Shown here: positions 8,298 to 16,548 of the stretch, one piece after another
Layout: the number at the start of each line of letters is the position of its first letter
Position numbering within the stretch: the stretch's first letter is position 1
Origin: Streptomyces monashensis
GTDB taxonomy: Bacteria > Actinomycetota > Actinomycetes > Streptomycetales > Streptomycetaceae
Direction of reading: 5' to 3'
Assembly (NCBI RefSeq): GCF_001866665.1
Contig: NZ_MLYO01000093.1
Location: forward strand, 1-41,679
Length of the DNA: 41,679 bases
Program-made: the position numbers and the translations under genes
Notes under the pieces: generated by a model
What the model was told of the DNA's origin: nothing
Seen by the model: the letters and a program-made list of their open reading frames with translations, nothing else
Databases searched by the model: none

Positions 8298-8351
8298 TGT
8301 GACATCGGGACGGCACACCTGTGACACGGGTGGCATGTGCGCGTCGTGACA
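8298..8351. promoter_or_regulatory. three TGTGACA-like direct repeats
   Basis: TGTGACA occurs at 8298-8304 and 8320-8326, with CGTGACA at 8345-8351; the steps are 22 and 25 bp. They lie in the divergent promoter region between the hydrolase gene and the DeoR regulator, a natural place for an operator of one or both. The 296-bp gap holds no other feature I recognise. Confidence 0.3.
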
Positions 8352-8484
8352 GGCGGGTGGCGCGACCCCTGCCGAGCCGTGAAAGGATGGGATGCCCGCG
8401 CACCTTCGGTGCTCCGTATTCTCCTGGTCGGAGCCGGTGCGGCGGGCGTGTCGGACGGTTGGCGGCGAAAGGACCGGTGCGTAC

Positions 8485-9327
8485 GTGAGTGAGAATCAGA
8501 ACCTCCTCGCGGAGCAGCGCCGCGCCCTGATCCTGGACGAGGTCCGGCGCCGGGGCGGTGTGCGGGTCAACGAGCTGACCCGCAAGCTCGGGGTGTCGGA
8601 CATGACCGTGCGCCGGGACCTGGACTCCCTCGCCCGTCAGGGCATGCTGGAGAAGGTGCACGGCGGGGCGGTGCCGGTGGTCGAGGCCAGCACCCATGAG
8701 CCGGGGTTCGAGGCCAAGTCGGGTCTGGAGCTGACCGCCAAGGAGGACATCGCGCGGACGGCGGCCCGGCTGGTCAGCCCGGGCGCGGCGATCGCCCTGT
8801 CCGGCGGTACGACGACGTACGCGCTCGCGCAGCATCTGCTGGAGGTGCCCGACCTCACCGTCGTGACGAACTCGGTGCGGGTCGCGGACGTCTTCCACGC
8901 GGCGCAGCGCACCTCGGGTCAGCGCCAGGGCGCGGCCACGGTGGTGCTGACGGGCGGGGTGCGCACTCCGTCGGACTCGCTGGTGGGGCCGGTCGCCGAC
9001 CAGGCCATCGCCGCTCTCCACTTCGATCTGCTGTTCCTCGGTGTGCACGGCATATCGGTCGAGGCGGGGCTGTCCACGCCGAACCTCGCGGAGGCCGAGA
9101 CCAACCGGCGTCTGGTGCACTCCGCGCGCCGGGTGGTGGTGGTCGCCGACCACACCAAGTGGGGCACGGTGGGCCTCAGTTCGTTCGCCACGCTGGAGCA
9201 GGTGGACACGCTCGTCACCGACGCGGGGCTGCCGGCCGAGGCGCGTACGGAGATCTCGGAGCATCTGCCGCGGCTGATCGTGGCGGGCGAGAGCGAGAGC
9301 GAAGTCGAGGCAGTCGAGGACATCTGA
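8485..9327 (+). CDS. DeoR/GlpR family transcription regulator
   Basis: A 280-residue regulator. The N-terminal winged helix-turn-helix spans residues 8-62, with RRRGGVRVNELTRKLGVSDMTVRRDL and then GMLEKVHGGAV, the DeoR signature. The C-terminal DeoR sensor domain (about 80-255) has the sugar-phosphate-binding motifs ALSGGTTTYALA, VVTNSV, VVLTGGV and VVVADHTKWG. Members repress sugar or nucleoside catabolism and release DNA when a phosphorylated sugar binds. No catabolic gene is adjacent, so the target is unclear. The GTG start at 8485 is preceded by GAAAGGA. The divergent hydrolase gene is a candidate target besides the gene itself. Confidence 0.9.
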   Translation: MSENQNLLAEQRRALILDEVRRRGGVRVNELTRKLGVSDMTVRRDLDSLARQGMLEKVHGGAVPVVEASTHEPGFEAKSGLELTAKEDIARTAARLVSPGAAIALSGGTTTYALAQHLLEVPDLTVVTNSVRVADVFHAAQRTSGQRQGAATVVLTGGVRTPSDSLVGPVADQAIAALHFDLLFLGVHGISVEAGLSTPNLAEAETNRRLVHSARRVVVVADHTKWGTVGLSSFATLEQVDTLVTDAGLPAEARTEISEHLPRLIVAGESESEVEAVEDI

Positions 9328-9405
9328 CGGGCCGTCAACTAGGCTGGCTCCTTCAACTGCCCTGCTTCGGGGCGGGAGTTCGGACGTCACGAGGGGGTTC
9401 GCGTC

Positions 9406-9867
9406 ATGCCGCACCGTCTGCGCCCGGTCGGGCCGGAGTTCGTCGACAACGCGCCGGTACGGCTCGTGTTCGCACGGGACATGGCCGCCCCTCCGGAGGC
9501 CGTCTTCCACGCCCTCGCCGAGGATGTGCCCGGCTGGCCACAGTGGTTCTCGGCCATCGCCTCCGCCCGGCCGACCGAGGGCGGGCGCGAGGTGCGGCTG
9601 CGCGGCGGCATCCGTTTCCGGGAGACGGTGCTCGCGGCGAAGGGGCCCGAGGTGTACGCCTATCGCGTCGACGTGACGAACACGCCGGGCGCCCGCGCCT
9701 GGATCGAGGAGTGGCGGCTGGCTCCGGCCGGTGCGGGGACCCGCGTGCGGATGACCTTCGCCCTCGACGGCACGACGCCCTTCCGACTGGCATGCGGGCT
9801 GGCCCGCCCCGGGGTCGGCCGCTCCTTCCGCACGGCGGTCGCCGCGCTCGACCGACGCCTGCACTGA
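9406..9867 (+). CDS. SRPBCC (polyketide cyclase/START-like) family protein
   Basis: A 153-residue protein with the SRPBCC fold. VRLVFARDMAAPPEAVFHALAEDVPGWPQWFSAI (residues 18-51) is the strand and helix that open the pocket. The pattern of strands afterwards (EVRLRGGIRFRETVL, YAYRVDV, IEEWRLAPAG, GTRVRMTFAL) and the final long helix fit a small-molecule-binding helix-grip domain. Some members are cyclases or lipid-transfer proteins; nothing here fixes the ligand. The start ATG lies eight bases after GAGGGGG. It sits 78 bp after the DeoR gene on the same strand and could be cotranscribed. Confidence 0.82.
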   Translation: MPHRLRPVGPEFVDNAPVRLVFARDMAAPPEAVFHALAEDVPGWPQWFSAIASARPTEGGREVRLRGGIRFRETVLAAKGPEVYAYRVDVTNTPGARAWIEEWRLAPAGAGTRVRMTFALDGTTPFRLACGLARPGVGRSFRTAVAALDRRLH

Positions 9868-9876
9868 CCGCCCGAG

Positions 9877-9896
9877 GCACCGGACCGGCCGGGTGC
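9877..9896. terminator. bidirectional terminator-like hairpin
   Basis: GCACCGG pairs with CCGGGTGC (one bulged G) around a 5-nt loop. It lies between the stop codons of the convergent SRPBCC and PLP-enzyme genes. It has a GC-rich stem with no U-tract, typical of actinobacteria. Confidence 0.5.
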
Positions 9897-11021
9897 TCAG
9901 TGCGGCCAGGCGCCCGTCGTCAGGAGGGTGTCGATCGCTGCCGAGTACGGCGTGATGTCGAGGCCCTGCTCCGCGAGCCAGGCGTCGGAGTAGTACTTGT
10001 CGAGGTAGCGGTCGCCCGGGTCGCACAGCAGGGTGACGACGCTGCCGGTGCGGCCCTCGGCCACCATCTCGGAGACGATCTTCAGCGCGCTCCACAGCCC
10101 GGTCCCCGTGGAGCCGCCCGCCTTGCGGCCGATGGCCCGCTCCAGGGCGCGTACGGCGGCGACGCTCGCCGCGTCCGGCACCTTCATCATCCGGTCGATC
10201 GCGCCGGGCACGAAGCTCGGTTCCATGCGCGGCCGGCCGATGCCCTCGATCCGGGAGCCGCAGTCGCAGGTGACGTCGGCATCGCCGGCCGTCCAGCCCT
10301 CGAAGAAACAGGAGTTGTCCGGGTCGGCGACGCAGACGCGGGTGTCGTACTGCATGTAGTGGACGTAGCGGGCGAGGGTGGCGGAGGTGCCGCCGGTGCC
10401 CGCCGTCGCGACGATCCAGGCCGGCTCCGGGAACCGTTCCAACTCCAGCTGGCGGAAGATGGATTCGGCGATGTTGTTGTTGCCGCGCCAGTCGGTGGCC
10501 CGCTCGGCGTAGGTGAACTGGTCCATGTAGTGGCCGCCGGTCTCCACCGCGAGCCGGGCCGACTCCTCGTACATCCTCCGTGAGTCGTCCACGAAGTGGC
10601 ACCGTCCGCCATGGAACTCGATCAGGCGGCACTTCTCGGCGCTGGTCGTGCGCGGCATGACCGCGATGAAGGGCACGCCGATCAGCTTGGCGAAGTAGGC
10701 CTCCGACACGGCCGTCGAGCCGCTGGACGCCTCGATCACCGGGCGATCGGGACGGATCCAGCCATTGCAGAGACCGTAGAGGAACAGGGAACGGGCGAGG
10801 CGGTGCTTGAGGCTCCCGGTGGGGTGCGTCGACTCGTCCTTGAGGTAGAGGTCGATGCCCCACCGCTCGGGCAGCGGGAAGCGGAGCAGGTGCGTGTCCG
10901 CCGAGCGGTTGGCGTCGGCCTGGACCTTGCGTACGGCTTCTTTCAGCCAGTCGCGGTAGGCGGGGTCGCTGCGGTCCACGTCGAGGGTGGCGCCGGTCCG
11001 GATCTGGGGGGTGGTGCTCAC
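9897..11021 (-). CDS. PLP-dependent cysteine synthase-like enzyme (possible cysteine desulfhydrase)
   Basis: A 374-residue fold-type II PLP enzyme. DESTHPTGSLKHRLA places the Schiff-base lysine at K72, equivalent to SVKDR in cysteine synthases. VIEASSGSTAVSEAY is the substrate-binding loop and TAGTGGTSATLARY the phosphate-binding glycine loop. The C-terminal part is longer than in CysK and includes a CDCG motif. The family resembles mycobacterial Cds1, which releases sulfide from cysteine, so desulfhydrase activity is an alternative to biosynthesis. The GTG start at 11021 follows AAGGAG at good spacing. No sulfur-assimilation genes are beside it. Two 10-bp direct repeats lie in its promoter region. 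The family call is firm; the direction of catalysis is not. Confidence 0.82.
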   Translation of the reverse strand: MSTTPQIRTGATLDVDRSDPAYRDWLKEAVRKVQADANRSADTHLLRFPLPERWGIDLYLKDESTHPTGSLKHRLARSLFLYGLCNGWIRPDRPVIEASSGSTAVSEAYFAKLIGVPFIAVMPRTTSAEKCRLIEFHGGRCHFVDDSRRMYEESARLAVETGGHYMDQFTYAERATDWRGNNNIAESIFRQLELERFPEPAWIVATAGTGGTSATLARYVHYMQYDTRVCVADPDNSCFFEGWTAGDADVTCDCGSRIEGIGRPRMEPSFVPGAIDRMMKVPDAASVAAVRALERAIGRKAGGSTGTGLWSALKIVSEMVAEGRTGSVVTLLCDPGDRYLDKYYSDAWLAEQGLDITPYSAAIDTLLTTGAWPH

Positions 11022-11081
11022 GGCGGTGCTCCTTACGCTGGGCGCCGACAGCGCCTGACGCGGCCGACACCTTGAGCATAG

Positions 11082-11124
11082 GCATCTTTGACACCGCTTC
11101 CCACCTGCATAAACGCATCTTTGA
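11082..11124. promoter_or_regulatory. paired 10-bp direct repeat upstream of the PLP enzyme
   Basis: GCATCTTTGA occurs at 11082-11091 and again at 11115-11124, exactly 33 bp apart, or three helical turns. The repeats are AT-richer than their surroundings and lie upstream of the minus-strand PLP gene. On that strand TATGCT just downstream of the nearer copy could be a -10 hexamer. They are likely binding sites for a regulator or sigma factor that I cannot name. Confidence 0.4.
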
Positions 11125-11257
11125 GCGGCCCAAAGCGGCCCTGGGGCACGGGCGGGCGCGGCGGCCGGGGGCGCGTGGCGGGAGTGCTCCGGGCGGTCGT
11201 CGCACACGCCCCGCGTGTACTGGTGCTCTCGGCCGCCTCGGGGCAGACTGCACGCAA

Positions 11258-11274
11258 CGGGACCTATCGTCCCG
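11258..11274. promoter_or_regulatory. inverted repeat before a small unknown gene
   Basis: CGGGAC and GTCCCG form a perfect 6-bp inverted repeat around CTATC, 40 bp before the ATG at 11314. It could be an operator or a leader hairpin. No clear promoter elements accompany it. Confidence 0.25.
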
Positions 11275-11313
11275 CTGGGTCGCGGAAGCACACGCGCAAG
11301 GGGGCTGCAAGCG

Positions 11314-11637
11314 ATGGCGGAGCCGGAGTTCACGGCCACGGGCGTGCGGATCGGCAAGCGGCTGCGTTCGCTCACGCGTGCCGGGCAGGTCCGGATCAAC
11401 GACGGCAGGCTGGAGTTGCTCAACAGCTACGGCAGCGAGATCGACAGCGCGCCGGTGCAGGCGGTGCGGGCGTCGAAACCGTGGTTCGCCGCGGACGACC
11501 GGGCACTGGCCGACCTCAACGGCCAGCGGTACCTGCTGACGCTGGGCGAGCACGACCCCGCTCCCGGCGAGCCCGGGCCGCCCGCGGCCCGCCGGTTCAT
11601 CGAGGCGGTGCGCCGGGCCGCGGGCCGCGGCGGCTGA
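11314..11637 (+). CDS. small conserved-looking protein of unknown function
   Basis: A 107-residue soluble protein starting MAEPEFTATGVRIGKRLRSL. It has no membrane segment, signal peptide or motif I recognise. The middle (LTRAGQVRINDGRLELLNSYGSEIDSAPVQAVRASKPWF) suggests beta-strands. GQRYLLTLGEH and a helical C-terminus (AARRFIEAVRRAAGR) follow. Codon bias and an AAGGGGG ribosome binding site about nine bases before the ATG support it as real. It lies between two divergently placed promoters and has no obvious operon partner. Confidence 0.65.
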   Translation: MAEPEFTATGVRIGKRLRSLTRAGQVRINDGRLELLNSYGSEIDSAPVQAVRASKPWFAADDRALADLNGQRYLLTLGEHDPAPGEPGPPAARRFIEAVRRAAGRGG

Positions 11638-11891
11638 GCGCCGTACGGCCGCCGGGTGGGGAACCCGGCGCTCACACTCCGAGCAGCGTTGCGCCGCGGC
11701 GAGTTGCGGGAGCGCATCCGCCCTGTCACGCTGTTCACACACGTCACTCTGGGTTTACCGGCGATAACGCTGCGAACCAGCCCGCCGGCCATGACAGCAG
11801 GCGGACGTTTGGACGCAAGCACCCTGCTGGATCCGTTGTTCTCCGTGTTCTTCCGGTCCCTTCGGACCTCTACACCGGGGAGTCGCGAGCC

Positions 11892-12641
11892 GTGATCAGT
11901 CATCCGAGCAGGCACTGCACGGTGGAGCTCCAAGCCCTGCCGTCGCGGATCGGCCAGGTCCGCAGAATCGTATCTGCGCAGTTGCGCTACTGGCATATGG
12001 ACCCGTTGATAGACCGGGCCGCACTCGGTGTGACGGAGCTGCTGAGCAACGTCCACCGGCACGCCAGGCCCGACAAGACGTGCACCGTCGAGCTGGAGTT
12101 GCTGGCGGACCGGCTCACGGTCTCGGTGCGCGACAGCGACCCGCGGCTGCCGGTGCCGGCCGACACGGCCGCGGACGCGCCGGACGCCGGGCCGCTGGCC
12201 ACCTGCGGCCGGGGGCTGGCGATGGTGGCCGCGGTGAGCGACAGCTGGGGCGCGCGGCCGGACGGCGAGAACGGCAAGGTCGTGTGGTTCACGCTGCCCG
12301 CCCCGGAGGAGGCCCGGACGCATCCGGCGAAGACCCCGCGCCGCCCGGCACGGGCCGCGCAACCGGTCCGGACGACGCCGGTACCCGTGCCCGTGGTGGC
12401 CGCGGTACCGGTCACGGTGGTGGCTTCGCCGACCACTGCCGGTACTCCTGTGGCGGCCGGGGCTGTGGTGACCGCGGCAACGGTCGTGCCCACCGGAACG
12501 CCCGTGGGTGCCACCGTCGGTGTGGCGAGCGTGGCCCCTGCGCCCGATCCGGCCCCGACCCCGACTCCCGTTCCCGCGGTGGCACACGCCTCCGCCGGGC
12601 CCGGGGCACAGGCTCCCGCCCGGTCAGCCGTTCCCGGCTGA
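11892..12641 (+). CDS. GHKL ATP-binding anti-sigma-like kinase with low-complexity tail
   Basis: A 249-residue protein in two parts. Residues 1-140 are an RsbW-type HATPase domain with the N-box GVTELLSNVHRHA, the G1-like VRDSDPRLP, and the glycine lid GRGLAMVAAVSDSWGA. Such proteins are serine kinases that bind sigma factors or anti-anti-sigma factors; streptomycetes have dozens. Residues 145-249 are almost entirely Pro, Ala, Val and Thr with no charge pattern, which is unusual in length for this family. The GTG start at 11892 lies eight bases after GGGGAG. No partner sigma factor or STAS-domain gene is adjacent, so the partner is unknown. Confidence 0.82.
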   Translation: MISHPSRHCTVELQALPSRIGQVRRIVSAQLRYWHMDPLIDRAALGVTELLSNVHRHARPDKTCTVELELLADRLTVSVRDSDPRLPVPADTAADAPDAGPLATCGRGLAMVAAVSDSWGARPDGENGKVVWFTLPAPEEARTHPAKTPRRPARAAQPVRTTPVPVPVVAAVPVTVVASPTTAGTPVAAGAVVTAATVVPTGTPVGATVGVASVAPAPDPAPTPTPVPAVAHASAGPGAQAPARSAVPG

Positions 12642-12700
12642 CCGGGCGGTGAGACCGCTTACGGACACGGACGACCGCGACTGCCTGTCGGGCCGGACCG

Positions 12701-13230
12701 GACCCGGCTCGGCCGGCCGCTTCGACGCGGTCGGCCGCAGCGGTTCCCGCACCGCGGGACCCCGACGGCCGCGCGGACTCGCCGAGTCAGGTCGGACCCT
12801 GCCCGGCCGCAAATCCGACGCAGCCGATCACAGCGGCTTCCACACCCCCGGAACGCGGACAACCGTGCCCGCCCGCCGAACCAGGTCGGGCCGAACCCGG
12901 CCGACAGATCCGGCACAGGCGATCGCAGCGGTTCCCGCACCCCCGGAACTCGGACAACCGTGCCCGCCTACCGGGCCGAAACGGACCCTGCCCGGCCTGC
13001 GGAACCGACACAGCCGGGCTCAACAGACCGCGCACCACCGGGATCCGAACAACCCGCCCGCCCACCGGACCATGAAAACCCTGCCCGGTCACGGGAATCG
13101 ACGCGGGCCGTCGTGGCGGCCCGGCGCGCCCGAGACGCCGGCGGTCGCCCCCCACCGGACCGGGCCGGAACGGACCGTGCCCGGCCGCGGATCCGACGCG
13201 GCCGGGCACAACAGACCCCGCACACTCCCC
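12701..13230. repeat. degenerate tandem array, unit about 94 bp, 5-6 copies
   Basis: The whole 596-bp gap between the GHKL gene and the convergent permease gene is filled by an imperfect tandem repeat. An anchor resembling GACCCTGCCCGGCCGC recurs at 12701, 12795, 12893, 12984, 13078 and 13173, steps of 94, 98, 91, 94 and 95 bp. Between anchors, segments such as GATCACAGCGG, CACCCCCGGAAC and CGGACAACCGTGCCCGCC are shared in order, best conserved in the copies from 12795 to 12980. The unit is not a constant multiple of three, so a coding repeat is unlikely. No gene is supported inside it. Confidence 0.7.
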
Positions 13231-13237
13231 AGGGCGG

Positions 13238-15799
13238 TCACTGCGTCGCGATCGCCCGCAGGACGTCCAGGTTGGCCGCTCGCCGGGCCGGGCGCAGGCC
13301 CGCGAGGGCGCCGGCGGTGAGTCCGACGAGGGTCACCACGGCGAGCCGGGTGGGGGGCAGGGCGAAGGCGAAGGCGGTGTCGCTCGCGCCGTCGGAGGCC
13401 TTGACCAGCACCCAGCCGAGGAAGGTGCCGAGGCCGAGTCCGCCGACCGTGCCGAACGCGGCGACCAGGACCGACTCCCAGCGGACCATGGCCCGTAGCT
13501 GGGTGCGGGTCTGCCCGACGGCCCGCAACAGTCCCAGTTCCCGGGTGCGTTCGTGCAGCGCGAGGGTCAGGGTGTTGGCGATGCCGAGCAGGGCGATGAG
13601 CACCGCGAGGGCGAGCAGGGCGTAGACGAGGGTGAGCATCATGTCGATCCCGCCCGCCGAGGACTGCGCGTACTCGCCGCGGGTCTGCACCTGCGGGTTG
13701 CCGTAGCGTGCCGCGACCCGCTTGACCGCCGCCTTGCCCGCGTCGGCGTCCACCCCGTGCTTGAAGGTGACCGCGATCAGCGTGTCGGAGTCCTGGGTGC
13801 GGTGCGGGGCCCAGGCGGCCCGGGTGATGACGTAGTCGCCGGCGAGTTCGGACCGGCCGTACACGGCCCGGACGGTGAAGGTCTCGCGCGTGCCGTCGGT
13901 GAAGGTCAGACGGGCGCTGTCGCCGGTGCGCAGATGCTGCCGGTCGGCCTCCGCCCGGGTGAGGGCGATGCCGTCGGTGCCGAGGTCGCGCAGCGAACCG
14001 ATGACCGTGCCGAGGTCGAAGGTGCGGGCGAGCGCGGCCGGGTCGGTGACGGTCAACGCCCTTCCCCTGCCGTCGACTTCGGCGACCCCGCGGCCGAGTC
14101 CGACGGCGGTGTCCACCTGGGGCAGCCGGTTCAGCGCCGGGGCGAGCCGGGGGCTGAGTCCGCTGCCGCCCGCGCCGAAGGAGGGGTTGCTGACGGCGAC
14201 GTCGCCCGCGAAGGAGCGGGACACCGTCTGGTCCATGGTGGCCTTCAGCGAGGCGCCGAAGACGGTGAACAGGGACACCACGGCCACGCCGATCATCAGC
14301 GCGCTCGCGGTGGCGGCCGTCCGCTTCGGGCTGCGCAGCGCGTTGCGCCGGGCCAGGCCGCCGGTGACCCCGCGCAGCCGGTCCAGCGGACGGCCGAGCA
14401 GGCGTACGACGGTGGTCGCGGCGACCGGCCCGAGGACGACGAAGGCCGCCAGGGCGAGCAGTGCGCCGAGTCCCGCGAGCCATACGGACGGGGTGACGAG
14501 GACGCCGCCGAGGGTCGCCGCGAGCGCGAGCGCGCCCAGGGTGGCGCCGGTGACCGCGCGCGGGCGGGAGGCGCCCGAGGTGTCGACGTCCGTCTCGCGC
14601 AGCGCGGCCAGCGGCGCGGTGCGTCCGGCGCGCAGGGCGGGCAGCAGCGCGGAGGCCAGACAGACCACCACGCCGACCGTGAACGGCAGGGCCATCGACA
14701 GGATCTTGATCACCAACTCGCCGTCGGGGAACGGGAATCCGATCGCGGGGAAGAGTGCCTGCAGCCCGGCGGCGATGCCGATGCCGCCCGCGAGCCCGGC
14801 GAGCGAGGCGGTGAGCGCGACCGCGAGCGCCTCGGCGAGGGCGAGGGCGGTCACCTGCCGGCGGGCGGCGCCCAGAGCGCGCAACAAGGCGTTGTCGCGG
14901 GTGCGTTGGGCGACCACGATCGCGAACGTGTTGTGGATGGAGAAGGTGGCGACGAGCAGGGCGACGCCGGAGAACACGAGCAGGAAGGTGGTGAAGAGGG
15001 TCAGGAACTGGCCGGAGATCATGTCGGTGTTCTCGCGCGCCGACTGCTGTCCGGTGATGACCTCGACTCCCTTGGGCAGTACGGGATTCAGTCGCCGCAC
15101 GAGCTCGCTCTGACCGACTCCGGGCGCCGCCCGCACGTCGATGGCCGCCGCCTGTCCCGGCCGGGCGGTGAGGTACCGCTCGGCATCCGCCTGGGTCATG
15201 CCGGTGAAGGTCACCTGGGCCATGCCGTCCTGGCCGTCGAAGGTGGCGAGGCCCACGACGATCACGCGCACCGGGTCGGGGGTGCGCAGGGTCGTGGTGT
15301 CGCCGATCCTCAGGCCCGCCTTCTTCGCCGCGCCCCGGTTCACCACGACCTCGCCGGACCGGGCGGGGGCGCGGCCCTCGGCGAGCCGGTACGGGTTGAG
15401 CCGCGGGTCGGTGATCCAGTTCCCGGCGAGGGTGGGCGGCCCCTGACCGCCGACGGGTCTGCCGTCGGCGCCCACGAGTTGGCCGCGCCCCTCGATGTCC
15501 GGGGCGGCGGCGGCCACGCCGGGCACCCGTTCGACGGTGCGCACCAGCGAGGTCTGGACGGGCTGCCGTACGCCCTGGCCCTGGCCGGGGGCGGTGATGG
15601 CGTCGGCGCCGCGCACCACGGCGTCCGTGCCGGCGGTGGCCTCGCCGAACATGGTGCCGAAGCTCGCCCTGAGCGTGTCGCCCATGACGAGGGTGCCGGC
15701 CAGGAACGCCACACCGAGGAACACGGCGAGGAAGGTGCCGGCGAAGCGGCGTCGGTGCGCGCGCAGCGAGGCGCGGCTCAGCCGGAGCGAGGCGTTCAC
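13238..15799 (-). CDS. ABC transporter permease, FtsX/MacB type, two FtsX domains
   Basis: An 853-residue permease. A hydrophobic helix near residues 20-40 (FAGTFLAVFLGVAFLAGTLV) is followed by an extracytoplasmic domain and a first FtsX block near 270-400 (SIHNTFAIVVAQRTRDNALLR, ALRAGRTAPLAALRE). More helices and a second extracytoplasmic domain follow, then a second FtsX block at about 710-850 (IANTLTLALHERTRELGLLRAVG, LRPARRAANLDVLRAI). This architecture exports lipids, peptides or lipoproteins rather than importing solutes. The GTG start at 15799 overlaps the ATPase stop by four bases (GTGA), so the two genes are translationally coupled. The substrate is unknown. Confidence 0.92.
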   Translation of the reverse strand: MNASLRLSRASLRAHRRRFAGTFLAVFLGVAFLAGTLVMGDTLRASFGTMFGEATAGTDAVVRGADAITAPGQGQGVRQPVQTSLVRTVERVPGVAAAAPDIEGRGQLVGADGRPVGGQGPPTLAGNWITDPRLNPYRLAEGRAPARSGEVVVNRGAAKKAGLRIGDTTTLRTPDPVRVIVVGLATFDGQDGMAQVTFTGMTQADAERYLTARPGQAAAIDVRAAPGVGQSELVRRLNPVLPKGVEVITGQQSARENTDMISGQFLTLFTTFLLVFSGVALLVATFSIHNTFAIVVAQRTRDNALLRALGAARRQVTALALAEALAVALTASLAGLAGGIGIAAGLQALFPAIGFPFPDGELVIKILSMALPFTVGVVVCLASALLPALRAGRTAPLAALRETDVDTSGASRPRAVTGATLGALALAATLGGVLVTPSVWLAGLGALLALAAFVVLGPVAATTVVRLLGRPLDRLRGVTGGLARRNALRSPKRTAATASALMIGVAVVSLFTVFGASLKATMDQTVSRSFAGDVAVSNPSFGAGGSGLSPRLAPALNRLPQVDTAVGLGRGVAEVDGRGRALTVTDPAALARTFDLGTVIGSLRDLGTDGIALTRAEADRQHLRTGDSARLTFTDGTRETFTVRAVYGRSELAGDYVITRAAWAPHRTQDSDTLIAVTFKHGVDADAGKAAVKRVAARYGNPQVQTRGEYAQSSAGGIDMMLTLVYALLALAVLIALLGIANTLTLALHERTRELGLLRAVGQTRTQLRAMVRWESVLVAAFGTVGGLGLGTFLGWVLVKASDGASDTAFAFALPPTRLAVVTLVGLTAGALAGLRPARRAANLDVLRAIATQ

Positions 15800-16548
15800 G
15801 ACCGCACCTCGAAGGCCTTCATGCGGTCCAGGACGCGGTCGGCGGTGGGCGCTGCCATACGGTCGACCAGGCGGCCGTCGGCGAGGAAGAGCACCTCGTC
15901 GGCGTGCGCGGCGGCCACCGGGTCGTGCGTGACCATGACGACCGTGCGGTCCATCTCCCGCACGGCCCGGCCGAGCAGGCCGAGGACCTCGGCGCCGGAC
16001 CGGGAGTCGAGGTTGCCGGTGGGCTCGTCGGCGAAGACGACGTCGGGCCGGCCGGCGAACGCCCGGGCCACGGCGACGCGTTGCTGCTGGCCGCCGGAGA
16101 GTTCGGACGGCCGGTGGTGCAGTCGGTCGCGCAGCCCGACGACGTCCACGAGCGCGTCGGTCCACGCCGGGTCGCCGCGCCGGCCGGCCAGGTCCAGCGG
16201 GAGGGTGATGTTCTCGGCGACGGTCAGGGTCGGCACCAGGTTGAACGCCTGGAAGACGAACCCGATCCGGTCGCGCCGCAGCAGGGTCAGCCGGCGGTCG
16301 TCCAGCGCGCCCAGGTCGGTGTCGCCGATGCGGGCGGTGCCGGAGGTGAGGGTGTCGAGGCCGGCCGCGCAGTGCATGAGCGTGGACTTGCCGGAGCCGG
16401 AGGGGCCCATGATCGCCGTGAAGCGTCCGGCGGGGAAGTCCACGGTGACGCCGTCGAGCGCGCGTACGGCGGTGTCGCCGCCACCGTACACCTTCACCGC
16501 GTCCGTCACCCCGGCCGCGGCCCGCCGCAGTGCGGTCGTCGTGGTCAT
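15796..16548 (-). CDS. ABC transporter ATP-binding protein, LolD/MacB type
   Basis: A 250-residue ATPase with Walker A GPSGSGKST near residue 50, Q-loop FVFQAFNLVPTLTV, signature LSGGQQQRVAVARA, Walker B VVFADEPTGNLD and H-loop VTHD. The EPTGNLDS form is typical of ATPases that pair with FtsX-type permeases. The ATG at 16548 overlaps the stop of the SHOCT gene by ATGA, and its own stop overlaps the permease start, so three genes form one tight operon. It energises the 853-residue permease; the exported substrate is unknown. Confidence 0.95.
   Translation of the reverse strand: MTTTTALRRAAAGVTDAVKVYGGGDTAVRALDGVTVDFPAGRFTAIMGPSGSGKSTLMHCAAGLDTLTSGTARIGDTDLGALDDRRLTLLRRDRIGFVFQAFNLVPTLTVAENITLPLDLAGRRGDPAWTDALVDVVGLRDRLHHRPSELSGGQQQRVAVARAFAGRPDVVFADEPTGNLDSRSGAEVLGLLGRAVREMDRTVVMVTHDPVAAAHADEVLFLADGRLVDRMAAPTADRVLDRMKAFEVRS

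Noticed and set aside
963..11742. Very long open frames on the minus strand (over 2,000 codons across 963-7886, and 7876-11742)
   Set aside because: They are antisense to well-supported genes and translate to Arg/Pro/Ala/Gly-rich nonsense without domains. High third-position GC removes stop codons from such frames.
12642..13230. Short minus-strand frames with repeated CGNRCDRL-like peptides
   Set aside because: The peptides reflect the DNA tandem array. Its spacing is not a multiple of three, so the frame shifts between copies, and no start or ribosome site is present.
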